Position numbers and translations under genes: made by a program | DNA from: Nitrospiraceae bacterium | GTDB taxonomy: Bacteria > Nitrospirota > Nitrospiria > Nitrospirales > Nitrospiraceae | Direction: 5' to 3' | NCBI GenBank assembly: GCA_013140715.1 | Contig: JABFSG010000038.1 | Coordinates: forward strand, 62,001 to 126,000 | Length of the DNA: 64,000 bases | Notes under the pieces: model-generated | What the model was told of the DNA's origin: nothing | Seen by the model: the letters and a program-made list of their open reading frames with translations, nothing else | The model's database searches: none | Shown here: piece after piece, positions 1 to 8,467 of the stretch | Numbering within the stretch: the stretch's first letter is position 1 | How the letters are laid out: each line of letters starts with the position of its first letter

Positions 1-722
1 TCCTGATGCGCTTGCGTGGTGAGAGTGCTGAACCCATTGGCATTCAGATCCTCAACCGAGCTCACACGGAGGGTCGGATCCGACATGATGTTCCCCGACC
101 AGATGCCGGGATTGAAGGGTCCGAGGCTTCGTCCGATCCGGTCCGGATAGGTCACGCCGCCAGCCGGCTCTTCGAAGTAGTAATCCCAAAAAATGCCTGG
201 GTATTGGTCGTCCACGTCCCAGATTCCAGCGCTATCCTTGCCGAGGTCTTTCTGCCATTCTGCGTTCCACCGCCAGATATTGGTGGTACCGCCTGACTGA
301 CCCATGCATTGAAACGGTGGCGCTCCAGCCGTATTGACCGGAAACATCACCGCCGCTTGATCCCGGAAGTCCTGGGGACCGATCGTCGTATCGTTCTTGG
401 TCTGATCGTTCCACTCGATACGCAAACCGATCTCTTTACCGTTGGTCATGGCTTTGACAAATACCGACTTCACCGAAATATTCGGATGCATCGGTGTGGT
501 GATCAGCTGTCCACTCAATGGAATAATCACCCCTGGCACGCCTTCCCACACCGGGTTTGCGCCATCCATCGGGATCGCTCCCTTGACCATCTTTGCCGGA
601 ATTGTAACCGGCTGGCTGACAGCCAACGGCACCTGCCCGATCGTCAACATCACGCCAACGACCAACGCAGCGAGAAGAATGCCAAACACCACACGTTTGC
701 TGTGTGTCTGCACTAGTCTCAT
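1..722 (-). CDS. nxrC: Nitrite oxidoreductase gamma-like subunit (NxrC-like), 5' part
   Basis: Reading the minus strand from ATG at 722 gives an open frame of about 240 codons that runs off the window, so it is partial and absent from the ORF track. The protein starts MRLVQTHSKRVVFG, has one hydrophobic segment (about residues 11-35) fitting an export signal, then a soluble part with IRIEWND-type sheet sequence and WRWNAEWQKDLG. This fits the haem-b-binding ethylbenzene-dehydrogenase-gamma fold of the proposed Nitrospira NxrC, which would carry electrons from periplasmic NxrAB. A strong ribosome site (aggagggg) precedes the ATG. The upstream TorD-like and ferredoxin genes support the call. 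Haem ligands cannot be checked because the C-terminus is missing. Another DMSO-reductase-family gamma subunit is the main alternative. Confidence 0.8.
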   Translation of the reverse strand, partial: MRLVQTHSKRVVFGILLAALVVGVMLTIGQVPLAVSQPVTIPAKMVKGAIPMDGANPVWEGVPGVIIPLSGQLITTPMHPNISVKSVFVKAMTNGKEIGLRIEWNDQTKNDTTIGPQDFRDQAAVMFPVNTAGAPPFQCMGQSGGTTNIWRWNAEWQKDLGKDSAGIWDVDDQYPGIFWDYYFEEPAGGVTYPDRIGRSLGPFNPGIWSGNIMSDPTLRVSSVEDLNANGFSTLTTQAHQ

Positions 723-772
723 AGAATACCCCTCCTCTCGATTAAACGATTAAGGTCCCCGTCACTCAACGA

Positions 773-886
773 TCAATTCTTTCCAATTAAAATAGTCACG
801 ACTGCCCAAGCCACACCGAAGATCAACGAGGCAATAAGAATGCCGATCTTCACACGATTGTTCGGTGTCTCCTGTTTCTGGCCCAT
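773..886 (-). CDS. 37-residue single-helix membrane peptide in the nxr-type cluster
   Basis: The ORF track shows a 67-residue frame, but the internal ATG at 886 has a good ribosome site (agaaggagtat) and gives MGQKQETPNNRVKIG followed by one hydrophobic helix (about residues 14-34) ending IGKN. The short charged N-terminus and single helix suggest a small inner-membrane subunit or assembly factor. It lies between the TorD-like chaperone and nxrC in the same direction, so co-transcription is likely. I do not recognise a family. Its function is unknown; attachment to the exported complex is inference from position only. Confidence 0.65.
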   Translation of the reverse strand: MGQKQETPNNRVKIGILIASLIFGVAWAVVTILIGKN

Positions 887-979
887 TGTATACTCCTTCT
901 CTCGATAAAAATAAAGAACCGCCGCCCAGATCATTATCGAGAACCGAAAAAATCCCTTGACCACGAACTGGGACAAGCA

Positions 980-1951
980 TTACGCAGTCCCGACCGGCCC
1001 CCCCTGGTCCTTGTCTTTTCCCTGTTCCTTCTTGTCCAAAAACGATTCTGCGCCGACTTCGTTCAGCAACAGACTCAATTCGTTCCCCTGGTCCTGTGCG
1101 CCGCATTCATAGGTCTGGCCTTCCGGCGCATTGAACGTCGCCGGGCGATAATCGGTTTCCGAGTAGGGCTGAGGGATGACACCGAGGAATGCGACTTCGA
1201 AATCCATCCACTCGGCCATCAAATCCGCCACATGTTTATACAGACCGGACGAAGCTTTCTTGACCAACATCCGGCAAAACAGCGGAACCCATCGTCCGAT
1301 ATGATTCTTCACAAACTTTTTCTGGGCGTCCAGAACAATCTGAGTCTTGTCCGCTCCGTCATGACAACGGGAATAGGATTCTTTGTAAGCCAGAAAATGC
1401 ATGAATTCGAATTCGACGCTCAAATGGTCCAATCGTTCGTGAATATCCTTCGATAACTCCACTCCGAACGCACGGTAAAATCCGGCGATGTCGCCCATCA
1501 CTTGCGATTGGGCAAACACGTGGTCGTTTCCGAAAAGGGTTTCATAGGGGGGGCAATCGAGAGTGATGACGTTGCTGAAGACGCGGCGATGTTCGGCTTG
1601 CAGGTCGGCGAGTTGCCAGTTCACACATTCCGATGCGACAACTTTTTCGATCTGATCGAACTGCTTGCGCAGCAACGTCAGCTTGAGCTTGGCCCGCTCA
1701 CCGCCGATGCCGTCAAGCGTCGTATCCAAGGCGTCGATCGCCGCACGGCCATCTTCGACGAACTCTCCACACTGGACGTAATCCAGAAACTCCTCGTCTT
1801 CAGGATAGAGCAGGCTCCACGACACAAGCAGATAGAGCTTGCTGCGACTGAGGGCGCGTTCGACTGCGGGGGAATCCTTGATGGCCGGCGACGTCGGAAT
1901 GACTGCGGCCACGGCCGGTGAGTTGGCTGGAACCGGCTGTTTACTCGTCAT
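980..1951 (-). CDS. TorD/NarJ-family molybdoenzyme chaperone
   Basis: Family members bind the twin-arginine signal of molybdopterin enzymes and hold them until cofactor insertion. After an Ala/Pro-rich tail (residues 1-35) the protein shows an all-helical core with the hallmark stretch CPPYETLFG and later ERLDHLSVEFEFMHFLA. At 323 residues it exceeds the usual 180-230; the surplus is the N-terminal tail and a Glu/Gln-rich C-terminal tail. The ATG at 1951 has a gaggagctg ribosome site. It lies directly upstream of the small peptide and nxrC, so its client is probably the catalytic NxrA outside the window. That client assignment is inference. Confidence 0.85.
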   Translation of the reverse strand: MTSKQPVPANSPAVAAVIPTSPAIKDSPAVERALSRSKLYLLVSWSLLYPEDEEFLDYVQCGEFVEDGRAAIDALDTTLDGIGGERAKLKLTLLRKQFDQIEKVVASECVNWQLADLQAEHRRVFSNVITLDCPPYETLFGNDHVFAQSQVMGDIAGFYRAFGVELSKDIHERLDHLSVEFEFMHFLAYKESYSRCHDGADKTQIVLDAQKKFVKNHIGRWVPLFCRMLVKKASSGLYKHVADLMAEWMDFEVAFLGVIPQPYSETDYRPATFNAPEGQTYECGAQDQGNELSLLLNEVGAESFLDKKEQGKDKDQGGPVGTA

Positions 1952-2180
1952 AAAAATCAGCTCCTCGGTTTACCCTGTTGCCCGCATACATATTCCTGGC
2001 AGTTGAGGGCAAACCTTTGAGACAAGCCCTCGTATGGTAGGTATCGGCTCAGGAGTTGTCAAGCGGGATCTGCCCATCCACATGAAATAATCTAGGTCCA
2101 TCCTGCCCAAAGGGACGCCCCCTCCCGAAACGCACATACTTTATTCCATATTCCTCAGGTATTCAGGCCTGTTTTGTCGA

Positions 2181-2783
2181 TCACGAGAGCGACTGCGCCA
2201 ATAACCTCACCGGCGTCACGCGAATGGCGACACGATCATTCACCGTCCGGCAGACCTGTTCACATAAACCGCATCCGACACAACGTTCAGACGTGACAAC
2301 AAGCTGCTGCCGGTTAAAGTCCATCGATAGGGCATCCGTGGGGCATTTCGATGCACAGGCGTAGCAACCCTGCCCAGCTGTACAGGCCCGGTGCGAAACA
2401 ACCGCCAGGCCCATGCGTATCTGCATTCGTCCTTCGACAGGGAGCAATGCCTCAGTGGCACAGGCCGCGATGCAGGGCACATCCTCACAGAGATAGCAGG
2501 GCATCTGATCCGCAAAAATCACCGGGGTCCCATTCACGGGATGTGACGTAATCGACCCATAGGGACAGACCTTGCCGCAATCACCGCATTGGGTGCAACG
2601 ATCCAAAAACAATGCCTCACTGACAGCACCGGGAGGCCGTAACCAATCGGTCCGCACCGGAGGCGGAGCCGATTGCTCTGGGACAACTGTTTGCTGCTTA
2701 GCAAGCTCATGTGCGGCTTTGGCCACAGACACGACGGAGTCTTTCAGAAAATCGCGACGTCCGTATGAGGGATCGGTAGCCAT
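2181..2783 (-). CDS. Ferredoxin-type protein with four [4Fe-4S] motifs (NapG/MauM-like)
   Basis: Four cysteine clusters are visible: CTQCGDCGKVCP, CYLCEDVPCIAAC, CTAGQGCYACASKCP and CVGCGLCEQVC. This is the pattern of NapG/MauM/NapF-type polyferredoxins that pass electrons to or help mature periplasmic molybdoenzymes. The N-terminus has GRRDFLKDSV, a twin-arginine-like motif, but the hydrophobic part is weak, so export is uncertain. Length (200 residues) is normal. It is followed after about 230 bases by the chaperone and preceded after 12 bases by the HELLH protein. A maturation or electron-transfer role for Nxr is inferred from position. Confidence 0.85.
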   Translation of the reverse strand: MATDPSYGRRDFLKDSVVSVAKAAHELAKQQTVVPEQSAPPPVRTDWLRPPGAVSEALFLDRCTQCGDCGKVCPYGSITSHPVNGTPVIFADQMPCYLCEDVPCIAACATEALLPVEGRMQIRMGLAVVSHRACTAGQGCYACASKCPTDALSMDFNRQQLVVTSERCVGCGLCEQVCRTVNDRVAIRVTPVRLLAQSLS

Positions 2784-2795
2784 CGTGATGCCCTG

Positions 2796-3794
2796 TTACA
2801 TGACCCCGTCGGCGCGCAGCTTATAGACTTCGACGCACCGATCGCAGGCCCCGAATTCGATGTCCCATCCAGGGTGATTCTCACGAATGAAATCGAGCAC
2901 ATAGGGTTCCAGCTTGTTGCCCATATCCTCAACCCATGAATAGGTCGGGAACCGGCACAGGGGGCAGGGAAACCCCGGCATCAGCATGACTTTATTTTCT
3001 GTTTCCGGAACCTCGCCCCCCTCGACGTCCACGGCACGATCCATGACCCGCAGGGTATCCGACGCCATTTCGATCAATTCCGAGTGGGTAAAGAAACTCG
3101 TCTGCCACAACCCCTCGAATACCGACTTCAATTGCGGGGCTGGAATCTTGCGATACCAGGATCGAAACTCCTTGAATCGGTCTTCCTTCCTGAGCATCGG
3201 CTCTTTCCCTGCGACCGTCAGCCGACTATCCACAGTGAGACTCCACAGGATGCGATAGCGATGCAGGATCAGAGTCTCCTCACCGGGATTCTGCCCGACC
3301 TTGGTATCAGGATCGTACCCAAAGACCGGATCCAGCATGTCTGAAATATGCAATAACTCATGGCGGCAATAACGGGTGAGCGCGGGATCGTAGAACCGGC
3401 GTGGAATGAGCTTGATTCCCACGCCTTTCAACCCTTTTTCTTCGAACTCGCGCGCCATCTCGTGCTCGACGGACCCCCACTTCCTGAGAATATCGACGCC
3501 CTCCTGATCTTCCTTAAGCACGCCCTTTACGAGTACGATTCCGACTCTTTCCTTCAGGAGAGGATATTCATTGAAGGCATCGCGGATAATATCGGAAAAT
3601 CCCCAGATCCCGAAGAGATACTGGTAGAGCTTTTTGAACTCACTTTCACGATCGTCGAGCGTAAACTTTTCGTAGATCGGATCGGCCAGTTCGTGGAACT
3701 CTTTATAGTAAGTCGGGTCGCCTTCCCGTTCCGTCTTTTCCACGAACGAGTCGATGACCTCTTGCAGCAACGCAGGTTGAAAACGAAGTTCCAT
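2796..3794 (-). CDS. Uncharacterised protein with HELLH and paired CxxC motifs, nxr-associated
   Basis: 332 residues, no signal peptide, no membrane helix. The middle holds RHELLHISDM, an HExxH zinc-site pattern. The C-terminus holds CPLCRFPTYSW and, about 40 residues later, CDRCVEVYK, giving four cysteines suited to a zinc ribbon or Fe-S site. The rest is charged and helical. I do not recognise the family. It is the first gene of a minus-strand run with the ferredoxin (12-base gap) and TorD-like chaperone, so an assembly role for the oxidoreductase is plausible but unproven. HExxH can arise by chance; no clear third ligand (gluzincin-type) is identified. Confidence 0.7.
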   Translation of the reverse strand: MELRFQPALLQEVIDSFVEKTEREGDPTYYKEFHELADPIYEKFTLDDRESEFKKLYQYLFGIWGFSDIIRDAFNEYPLLKERVGIVLVKGVLKEDQEGVDILRKWGSVEHEMAREFEEKGLKGVGIKLIPRRFYDPALTRYCRHELLHISDMLDPVFGYDPDTKVGQNPGEETLILHRYRILWSLTVDSRLTVAGKEPMLRKEDRFKEFRSWYRKIPAPQLKSVFEGLWQTSFFTHSELIEMASDTLRVMDRAVDVEGGEVPETENKVMLMPGFPCPLCRFPTYSWVEDMGNKLEPYVLDFIRENHPGWDIEFGACDRCVEVYKLRADGVM

Positions 3795-4004
3795 GTCAGT
3801 CCTTGATTGTCTAATCCAGTTTGTCGAATCTGCACATCCGCCTGAGGAGGCGAAAACCGGCTCTCCTAGCCTGCTTGACTTGATGGCGAAGCTTCTCTTA
3901 CGATCACCTCAAGCCAACGCCGATTATACTGGGCGCGCTCACCGGATGGCAATCGAGCCCATCCTCGTGAAGCGCCTGAGCCTATCCCAACTGTAAGGAT
4001 GAAC

Positions 4005-5105
4005 ATGCCGGATCAGACTACTTCCCAACTTGTTCCCGCCCCCTCCCCGATCGTGCCATCAGCCACGGAACCCGCTCCAGCACCTGTCGATTTCCTCGAA
4101 TACTGGAAGACAGCGGCACGGGAGCTAACGACGTTTCGAGGCCATTCTCATGGAGTCTGGTCGGTCGCCTTTGCACCGGATGGTTTGACCCTCGCCAGCG
4201 CCGGGGTCGACCGGCTTGTCCGCATATGGGATATTGAAACCGGGCGACTCCTGCGCTCGCTCAGGGGACATACAGCGGATATCCGATCCGTCGTCTTCAC
4301 ACCGGATGGCCAGACGTTGGCCACTGCCAGCGAGGACCGCACCATCAGGCTGTGGAACCCAACGACCGGTGAATCGAAGAAGCTCCTCTTCACACGCTAT
4401 GACCACAATGTCGTCAGCCTCTCCCTCTCGCCCGACGGCCTCATGTTGGCCCGTGGCAGCCATAACAAAGACATCAAGATCTGGGAGGTTACGACCGGCA
4501 CTGAACTCATGACCCTTCTCGGCAAGGACCAGTACGATCACCATTGGTCGGTCTGTGTCGCCTTCTCCCCGGACGGAATGCACCTCGCCAGTGGAACGGA
4601 CATCGGCAAGATTAAGCTTTGGGAGGTGTTGCCCAGCGGAGAAGAAAAAATCCTGCATAACGGTCACTGGAAACAACCGGAAGACGACACCAGTGAAACA
4701 CGCGGGTACTTTGTCGAAGACGACGGCGGATTTCAAAAACCGATGGACTATTGGATCGGCGCGATGACCTTCACTCCCGATGCCAAACTGCTGATCACCG
4801 GAAGCCGCGACCAGACCATCAAGCTGTTCGACCTACCGCACGTGGCGGAGCAACGAACGTTGAAAGGCCACACAGCCTGGGTGCGTTCGCTCGCCGTCAC
4901 GCCGGACAGCAAGGTGCTCATCAGCGCCAGCGACGATGCCACCATTCGGTTTTGGGACCTCTCGAACGGCCGTTGCTTCAGAACGCTCAAGGCCCATACA
5001 GCCGGCGTTCGAGGTATCACCCTGTCGCCGGACGGGATGAAACTGGCCAGTGCGTCGTGGGACCGCACGGTGAAATTGTGGGAAGGCGGGACAGAGAGGG
5101 AGTGA
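4005..5105 (+). CDS. WD40-repeat protein, single seven-bladed propeller
   Basis: After a Pro-rich N-terminus (about 45 residues) seven WD-type repeats follow, each with a GHxxxVxS-like strand, SPDG turn and IKLWD-like end. The first opens with FRGHSHGVWSVAF and the last closes with DRTVKLWEGG, enough for one complete beta-propeller. No signal peptide or enzyme domain is present, so a cytoplasmic scaffold role is likely. The ORF track starts at 3999; ATG at 4005 is preferred because aagg lies six bases before it. It diverges from the HELLH gene across about 200 bases that should contain both promoters. Confidence 0.85.
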   Translation: MPDQTTSQLVPAPSPIVPSATEPAPAPVDFLEYWKTAARELTTFRGHSHGVWSVAFAPDGLTLASAGVDRLVRIWDIETGRLLRSLRGHTADIRSVVFTPDGQTLATASEDRTIRLWNPTTGESKKLLFTRYDHNVVSLSLSPDGLMLARGSHNKDIKIWEVTTGTELMTLLGKDQYDHHWSVCVAFSPDGMHLASGTDIGKIKLWEVLPSGEEKILHNGHWKQPEDDTSETRGYFVEDDGGFQKPMDYWIGAMTFTPDAKLLITGSRDQTIKLFDLPHVAEQRTLKGHTAWVRSLAVTPDSKVLISASDDATIRFWDLSNGRCFRTLKAHTAGVRGITLSPDGMKLASASWDRTVKLWEGGTERE

Positions 5106-5262
5106 CCAGGTGCCCTTTTTGCTCGCGGAACGCGCACGCTAAGAAGGTGCTCGTTCGACGCGCGCAGTAAAGAGCAGCCTCGGCCACTCTCTCTCGGAGA
5201 GGTAAAAAGTATCGGAAAGCCCTCACCGGACGCGCGCAGTGGAAGATCAATCAAACCCCAAC
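5102..5262 (-). repeat. Dispersed intergenic repeat, left flank of the restriction island
   Basis: Read on the minus strand, this gap holds two units sharing cactgcgcgcgtc / actgcgcgcgtcgaacgagc, followed by gtgcgcgttccgcgagca and agggcacctgg. The same words in the same order occur on the plus strand at 15177-15455, so the copies on the two sides of the island are inverted. A related copy lies at 56985-57080. No ORF of interest occurs here. Identity was judged by eye. Confidence 0.75.
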
Positions 5263-5281
5263 TTTCTTTCCAGACTTCTTG

Positions 5282-8200
5282 TTATTGCGCTGACGGATAG
5301 ACGCTGACGCCTCGATCCCCATAAGTTTCGTAGAAGTGCTCGAACACTGCGGAGCATTTCTGTTGGTAGAGGTCAGGGGAGTAGGCGCGCGGGAGTCCGT
5401 GATCCAGCATCTCTTCGATGGCCAGTTTTACTTGTGACCGCGCACTTGCCTTTTGTCGCCATTCGATCACCAAGAGCTGCTTGAGTTTCTCCAGCAATTC
5501 TTTCGCCACCTTCTTCACCTCGGCACGCTCTTCCTGGCCCAGCTCCGGTGCGGGCCGAGTCAGAATGTCGAACACCACCAGCTCTTCTTCAGACAGACGT
5601 TCCCGCACATGGCGCTGTTGCTCATCGTTGAGGGTGCGGCTGAGGGCCAGGAGTTCGGCGAAGAGGTCCTCGATGTTTCGGCTGCCAGCGTTGTAGGACT
5701 CGATGAGCTCCTCAAACTTCGTGAGGTAGTCTGCACGAGTCCGGTTGACGCGGATCAGCTTGTCGATGTGGGCGCGGACGGCAGCCTTCAGTTGCTCAAG
5801 GTCAATATTCTTGGTCTTCGACTTCCCAAAGCGCTTCGCGAGCGCTTGAAAATCAATCTTCGCGAGGTCGATGACCCCGTGGCCCTTCTTGCCTTCAGGA
5901 ATGTGAAAGCCATCGGCAGCCACGGAGGCATCAAGAATCTTGTTCAGATCGGTCATCACGGTGGAGATGTCCGCCGGACCTTCACCCGTACGCTCTCGAA
6001 TCGTCTCGGCAATCATCGTGAGGCAGGCGACGCGCGAGGAAAATTCCAAGACAGCCGGATCGGGCTTCACCGCTTGAAAGAGCGTCCGGACCCATCGCTC
6101 CTGGGCGAGGAAGTCTTTGCGGAGCGGGTCTGGGGAGATCAGGCATTCAACGGCATCGACAATCTTTGTCAGTCGCTCCAGACTACCGACATTCGTCCGT
6201 TCGACCTCTTCGAGGCTGACGCCATGCTGACGACAGAACGCCACGGCATCCGTTATCGCCTGCCGCAGGGTCTCCACCAACTGCTGTTTGTCGCGCACGG
6301 GATGCGCGCCGCTCTGCCCGATGGCATAGATGGCCAACGCTTGCTCCAGTGAAGCAAAGACGTTGGCATAATCCACAATCAACCCGCTGTGCTTGCCAGG
6401 GAAGACTCGGTTTGCCCGCGCGATCGTCTGCATCAAGGTGTGGTTCCGCATCGGCTTATCGAGATACACCGTCGAACAACTCGGCGCGTCAAACCCAGTC
6501 AGCCACATCGCGCAGACGAAGACCAGGCGCAATGGATCTGTCGGGTCCTTGAACTTCTCGTCAAGCGACTCGTCGTTCATCCGTTTACGGTGCGGGGCAA
6601 TGTCGAGCCCCCGCTGTTTCATCTGCTCGATCTCGTTCTGGCCTGGCGACACAATCAAGGCCATGTCAGTGGTCTGGATCACATCCAGGCGCTCACGGAG
6701 TTCCCGGATGCGGTCCGGGTCGGACTTCGCCCCATAGTTCGTGAGCTTCGCCAACTCTTGCTCTACCCTCACCCGTTCAGCCTGCCAGCGTGTCCGCACC
6801 TTGTCGTGCATGCGGAGCGCCGTCGCCTTGTCGATGGAGATCACCATCGCCTTGCCTTGAAAGCCTCGTCCAAGGAAATGCTGCACGATATCCTTCGCGA
6901 CCGTCTCCAGTCGTTCGTCGCGGGTGATGAGCTGGTATTGCCGGCCCAGCTCACGCTCCAACCTGGTCTCTTGCTCCTCATCCAGCTCAGCGGCTTCGAT
7001 CAAGTTGTAAATATCATCGTTGAGGTTCGGATTCTCCAATCGAAGCTCCGGTGTCCGGTTCTCATAGAAAAGAGGGACCGTGGCATGATCCTCGACCGAT
7101 TGCTGGAAGTCATAGATGGACACATAATCGCCGAAGACCTCGCGTGTCCGCTCCTCGCCGACAATGAGTGGCGTACCCGTGAAGGCCAGGAAAAGCGCCC
7201 GAGGCAGCGCGGTCCGCATGTTCAGGGCCAAAGTGTCGTATTGGCTCCGGTGTGATTCGTCGGTCAGCACAATCACGTCGGGCCGGTCGCAGAGCAACTC
7301 GGGAGTCTGAAACTTGTGGATCAAGGTGAAGACATATCTGTGGTTCTCGCCGAGCAATTGCCTCAACTGTGCACCACTCTGCGCGTGGCACACGTCGCTC
7401 TCCGCCTCGCTCACCGCGTCGCAGGCCTTGAAGGTCTTCGCGATCTGATCGTCCAGCTCCACCCGGTCCGTCACCACCACGAAGGTCCAGTTGCCGGGGA
7501 CCTTTCGCAGGATCTTCTGCGCAAAGAACACCATCGCCAGACTCTTGCCAGAACCCTGGGTCTGCCAAAACACGCCGCCACGCCCATGGCCCTGCTTCCG
7601 GGCCACGAGGGTGGCCGCAATGGCATTATTCACGCCAAGGAACTGATGGTTCTGTCCCAACACCTTGACGAGCCCCGCCTTGTGCTCGGAGAAGAGCGTG
7701 AAGTTCTCCAGGAGATCGAGAAGGCGCGAGGGTTCGCAGGTTCCGCGCAACATCACTTCGAGCGAAACTCGCCTGGGTTCATCTTCCCGTTCGATCCGCT
7801 TCCACTCAAAGAATCGCTCCCAATCAGCCGTGAGCGACCCCACACGGCTTTCCGTGCCGTTGGAGGCAATCATCAGCCCGTTGAACCAGAAGAGTTGGGG
7901 AATGTCGGACTTGTAACAAGTGAGGTTGTCGTCGAAGGCTTGCTGCGCCGGAACGCCAGGCTTCTTCAGCTCAACGACAATGAGGGGTAGGCCATTCACG
8001 AACCCGACCAGATCAGGCCGACGGGTGTAGAGCGCTCCTGTCACGCTGAACTGACTCACGAGCAGGAAATCGTTTGCAGCAGGATTCTCCCAATCGATGA
8101 TCCGAACACGCTCGGTCTTCTGCCCGCCACCTTTGGTATCTGGAACGGAAACAGGAATCCCTTCTTTTAGAAAGCCATACACGTCTCGATTCGCCGCCGC

Positions 8201-8458
8201 GAGGCTCATTACCGAGCGGTCGTGGGTCAGTTGATCAATCGCTCCAGAAATGGCTTCCGGTGGGAGAGATGGGTTCAGGCGCTCAAGAGCGGTACGAAGA
8301 CGAGGAACCAAGACCGCCTCGCCCTTGGTCTCCCGCCCAAGTGTGCCATCAATACCAAAGACTTCCTCCGCAGCCGACACCGTTTGCCAGCTCAGCTCTG
8401 CAAAAAGCTGGATCGAGGGCTGTTCGACGAGTTGGTCTTCAGAGTAGGCGTGGGACAT
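5282..8458 (-). CDS. hsdR: Type I restriction enzyme R subunit (nuclease-translocase)
   Basis: Cuts unmodified DNA after ATP-driven translocation as part of the HsdR2M2S complex. The N-terminal nuclease domain shows DLVGFVNGLPLIVVELKK (about residues 145-162), the D...ExK pattern. The translocase has a Walker A, TQGSGKSLAMVFF (about 300), and a Walker B-like box, VLTDESHRSQ (about 400), then a second RecA lobe with IARANRVFPGK. At 1058 residues it is full length with no frameshift seen. It is last in the operon, ten bases after the PIN-like gene, unlike the common hsdR-M-S order. Confidence 0.95.
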   Translation of the reverse strand: MSHAYSEDQLVEQPSIQLFAELSWQTVSAAEEVFGIDGTLGRETKGEAVLVPRLRTALERLNPSLPPEAISGAIDQLTHDRSVMSLAAANRDVYGFLKEGIPVSVPDTKGGGQKTERVRIIDWENPAANDFLLVSQFSVTGALYTRRPDLVGFVNGLPLIVVELKKPGVPAQQAFDDNLTCYKSDIPQLFWFNGLMIASNGTESRVGSLTADWERFFEWKRIEREDEPRRVSLEVMLRGTCEPSRLLDLLENFTLFSEHKAGLVKVLGQNHQFLGVNNAIAATLVARKQGHGRGGVFWQTQGSGKSLAMVFFAQKILRKVPGNWTFVVVTDRVELDDQIAKTFKACDAVSEAESDVCHAQSGAQLRQLLGENHRYVFTLIHKFQTPELLCDRPDVIVLTDESHRSQYDTLALNMRTALPRALFLAFTGTPLIVGEERTREVFGDYVSIYDFQQSVEDHATVPLFYENRTPELRLENPNLNDDIYNLIEAAELDEEQETRLERELGRQYQLITRDERLETVAKDIVQHFLGRGFQGKAMVISIDKATALRMHDKVRTRWQAERVRVEQELAKLTNYGAKSDPDRIRELRERLDVIQTTDMALIVSPGQNEIEQMKQRGLDIAPHRKRMNDESLDEKFKDPTDPLRLVFVCAMWLTGFDAPSCSTVYLDKPMRNHTLMQTIARANRVFPGKHSGLIVDYANVFASLEQALAIYAIGQSGAHPVRDKQQLVETLRQAITDAVAFCRQHGVSLEEVERTNVGSLERLTKIVDAVECLISPDPLRKDFLAQERWVRTLFQAVKPDPAVLEFSSRVACLTMIAETIRERTGEGPADISTVMTDLNKILDASVAADGFHIPEGKKGHGVIDLAKIDFQALAKRFGKSKTKNIDLEQLKAAVRAHIDKLIRVNRTRADYLTKFEELIESYNAGSRNIEDLFAELLALSRTLNDEQQRHVRERLSEEELVVFDILTRPAPELGQEERAEVKKVAKELLEKLKQLLVIEWRQKASARSQVKLAIEEMLDHGLPRAYSPDLYQQKCSAVFEHFYETYGDRGVSVYPSAQ

Positions 8459-8467
8459 GGATTTAAA

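Noticed and set aside
762-1106. 114-residue minus-strand frame
   Set aside because: Overlaps the chaperone end and the small peptide in another frame, with no plausible start signal.
5453-7255. Long plus-strand frames of 299 and 288 residues opposite hsdR
   Set aside because: They are antisense shadows of a clear, full-length HsdR; no ribosome site or recognisable domain.
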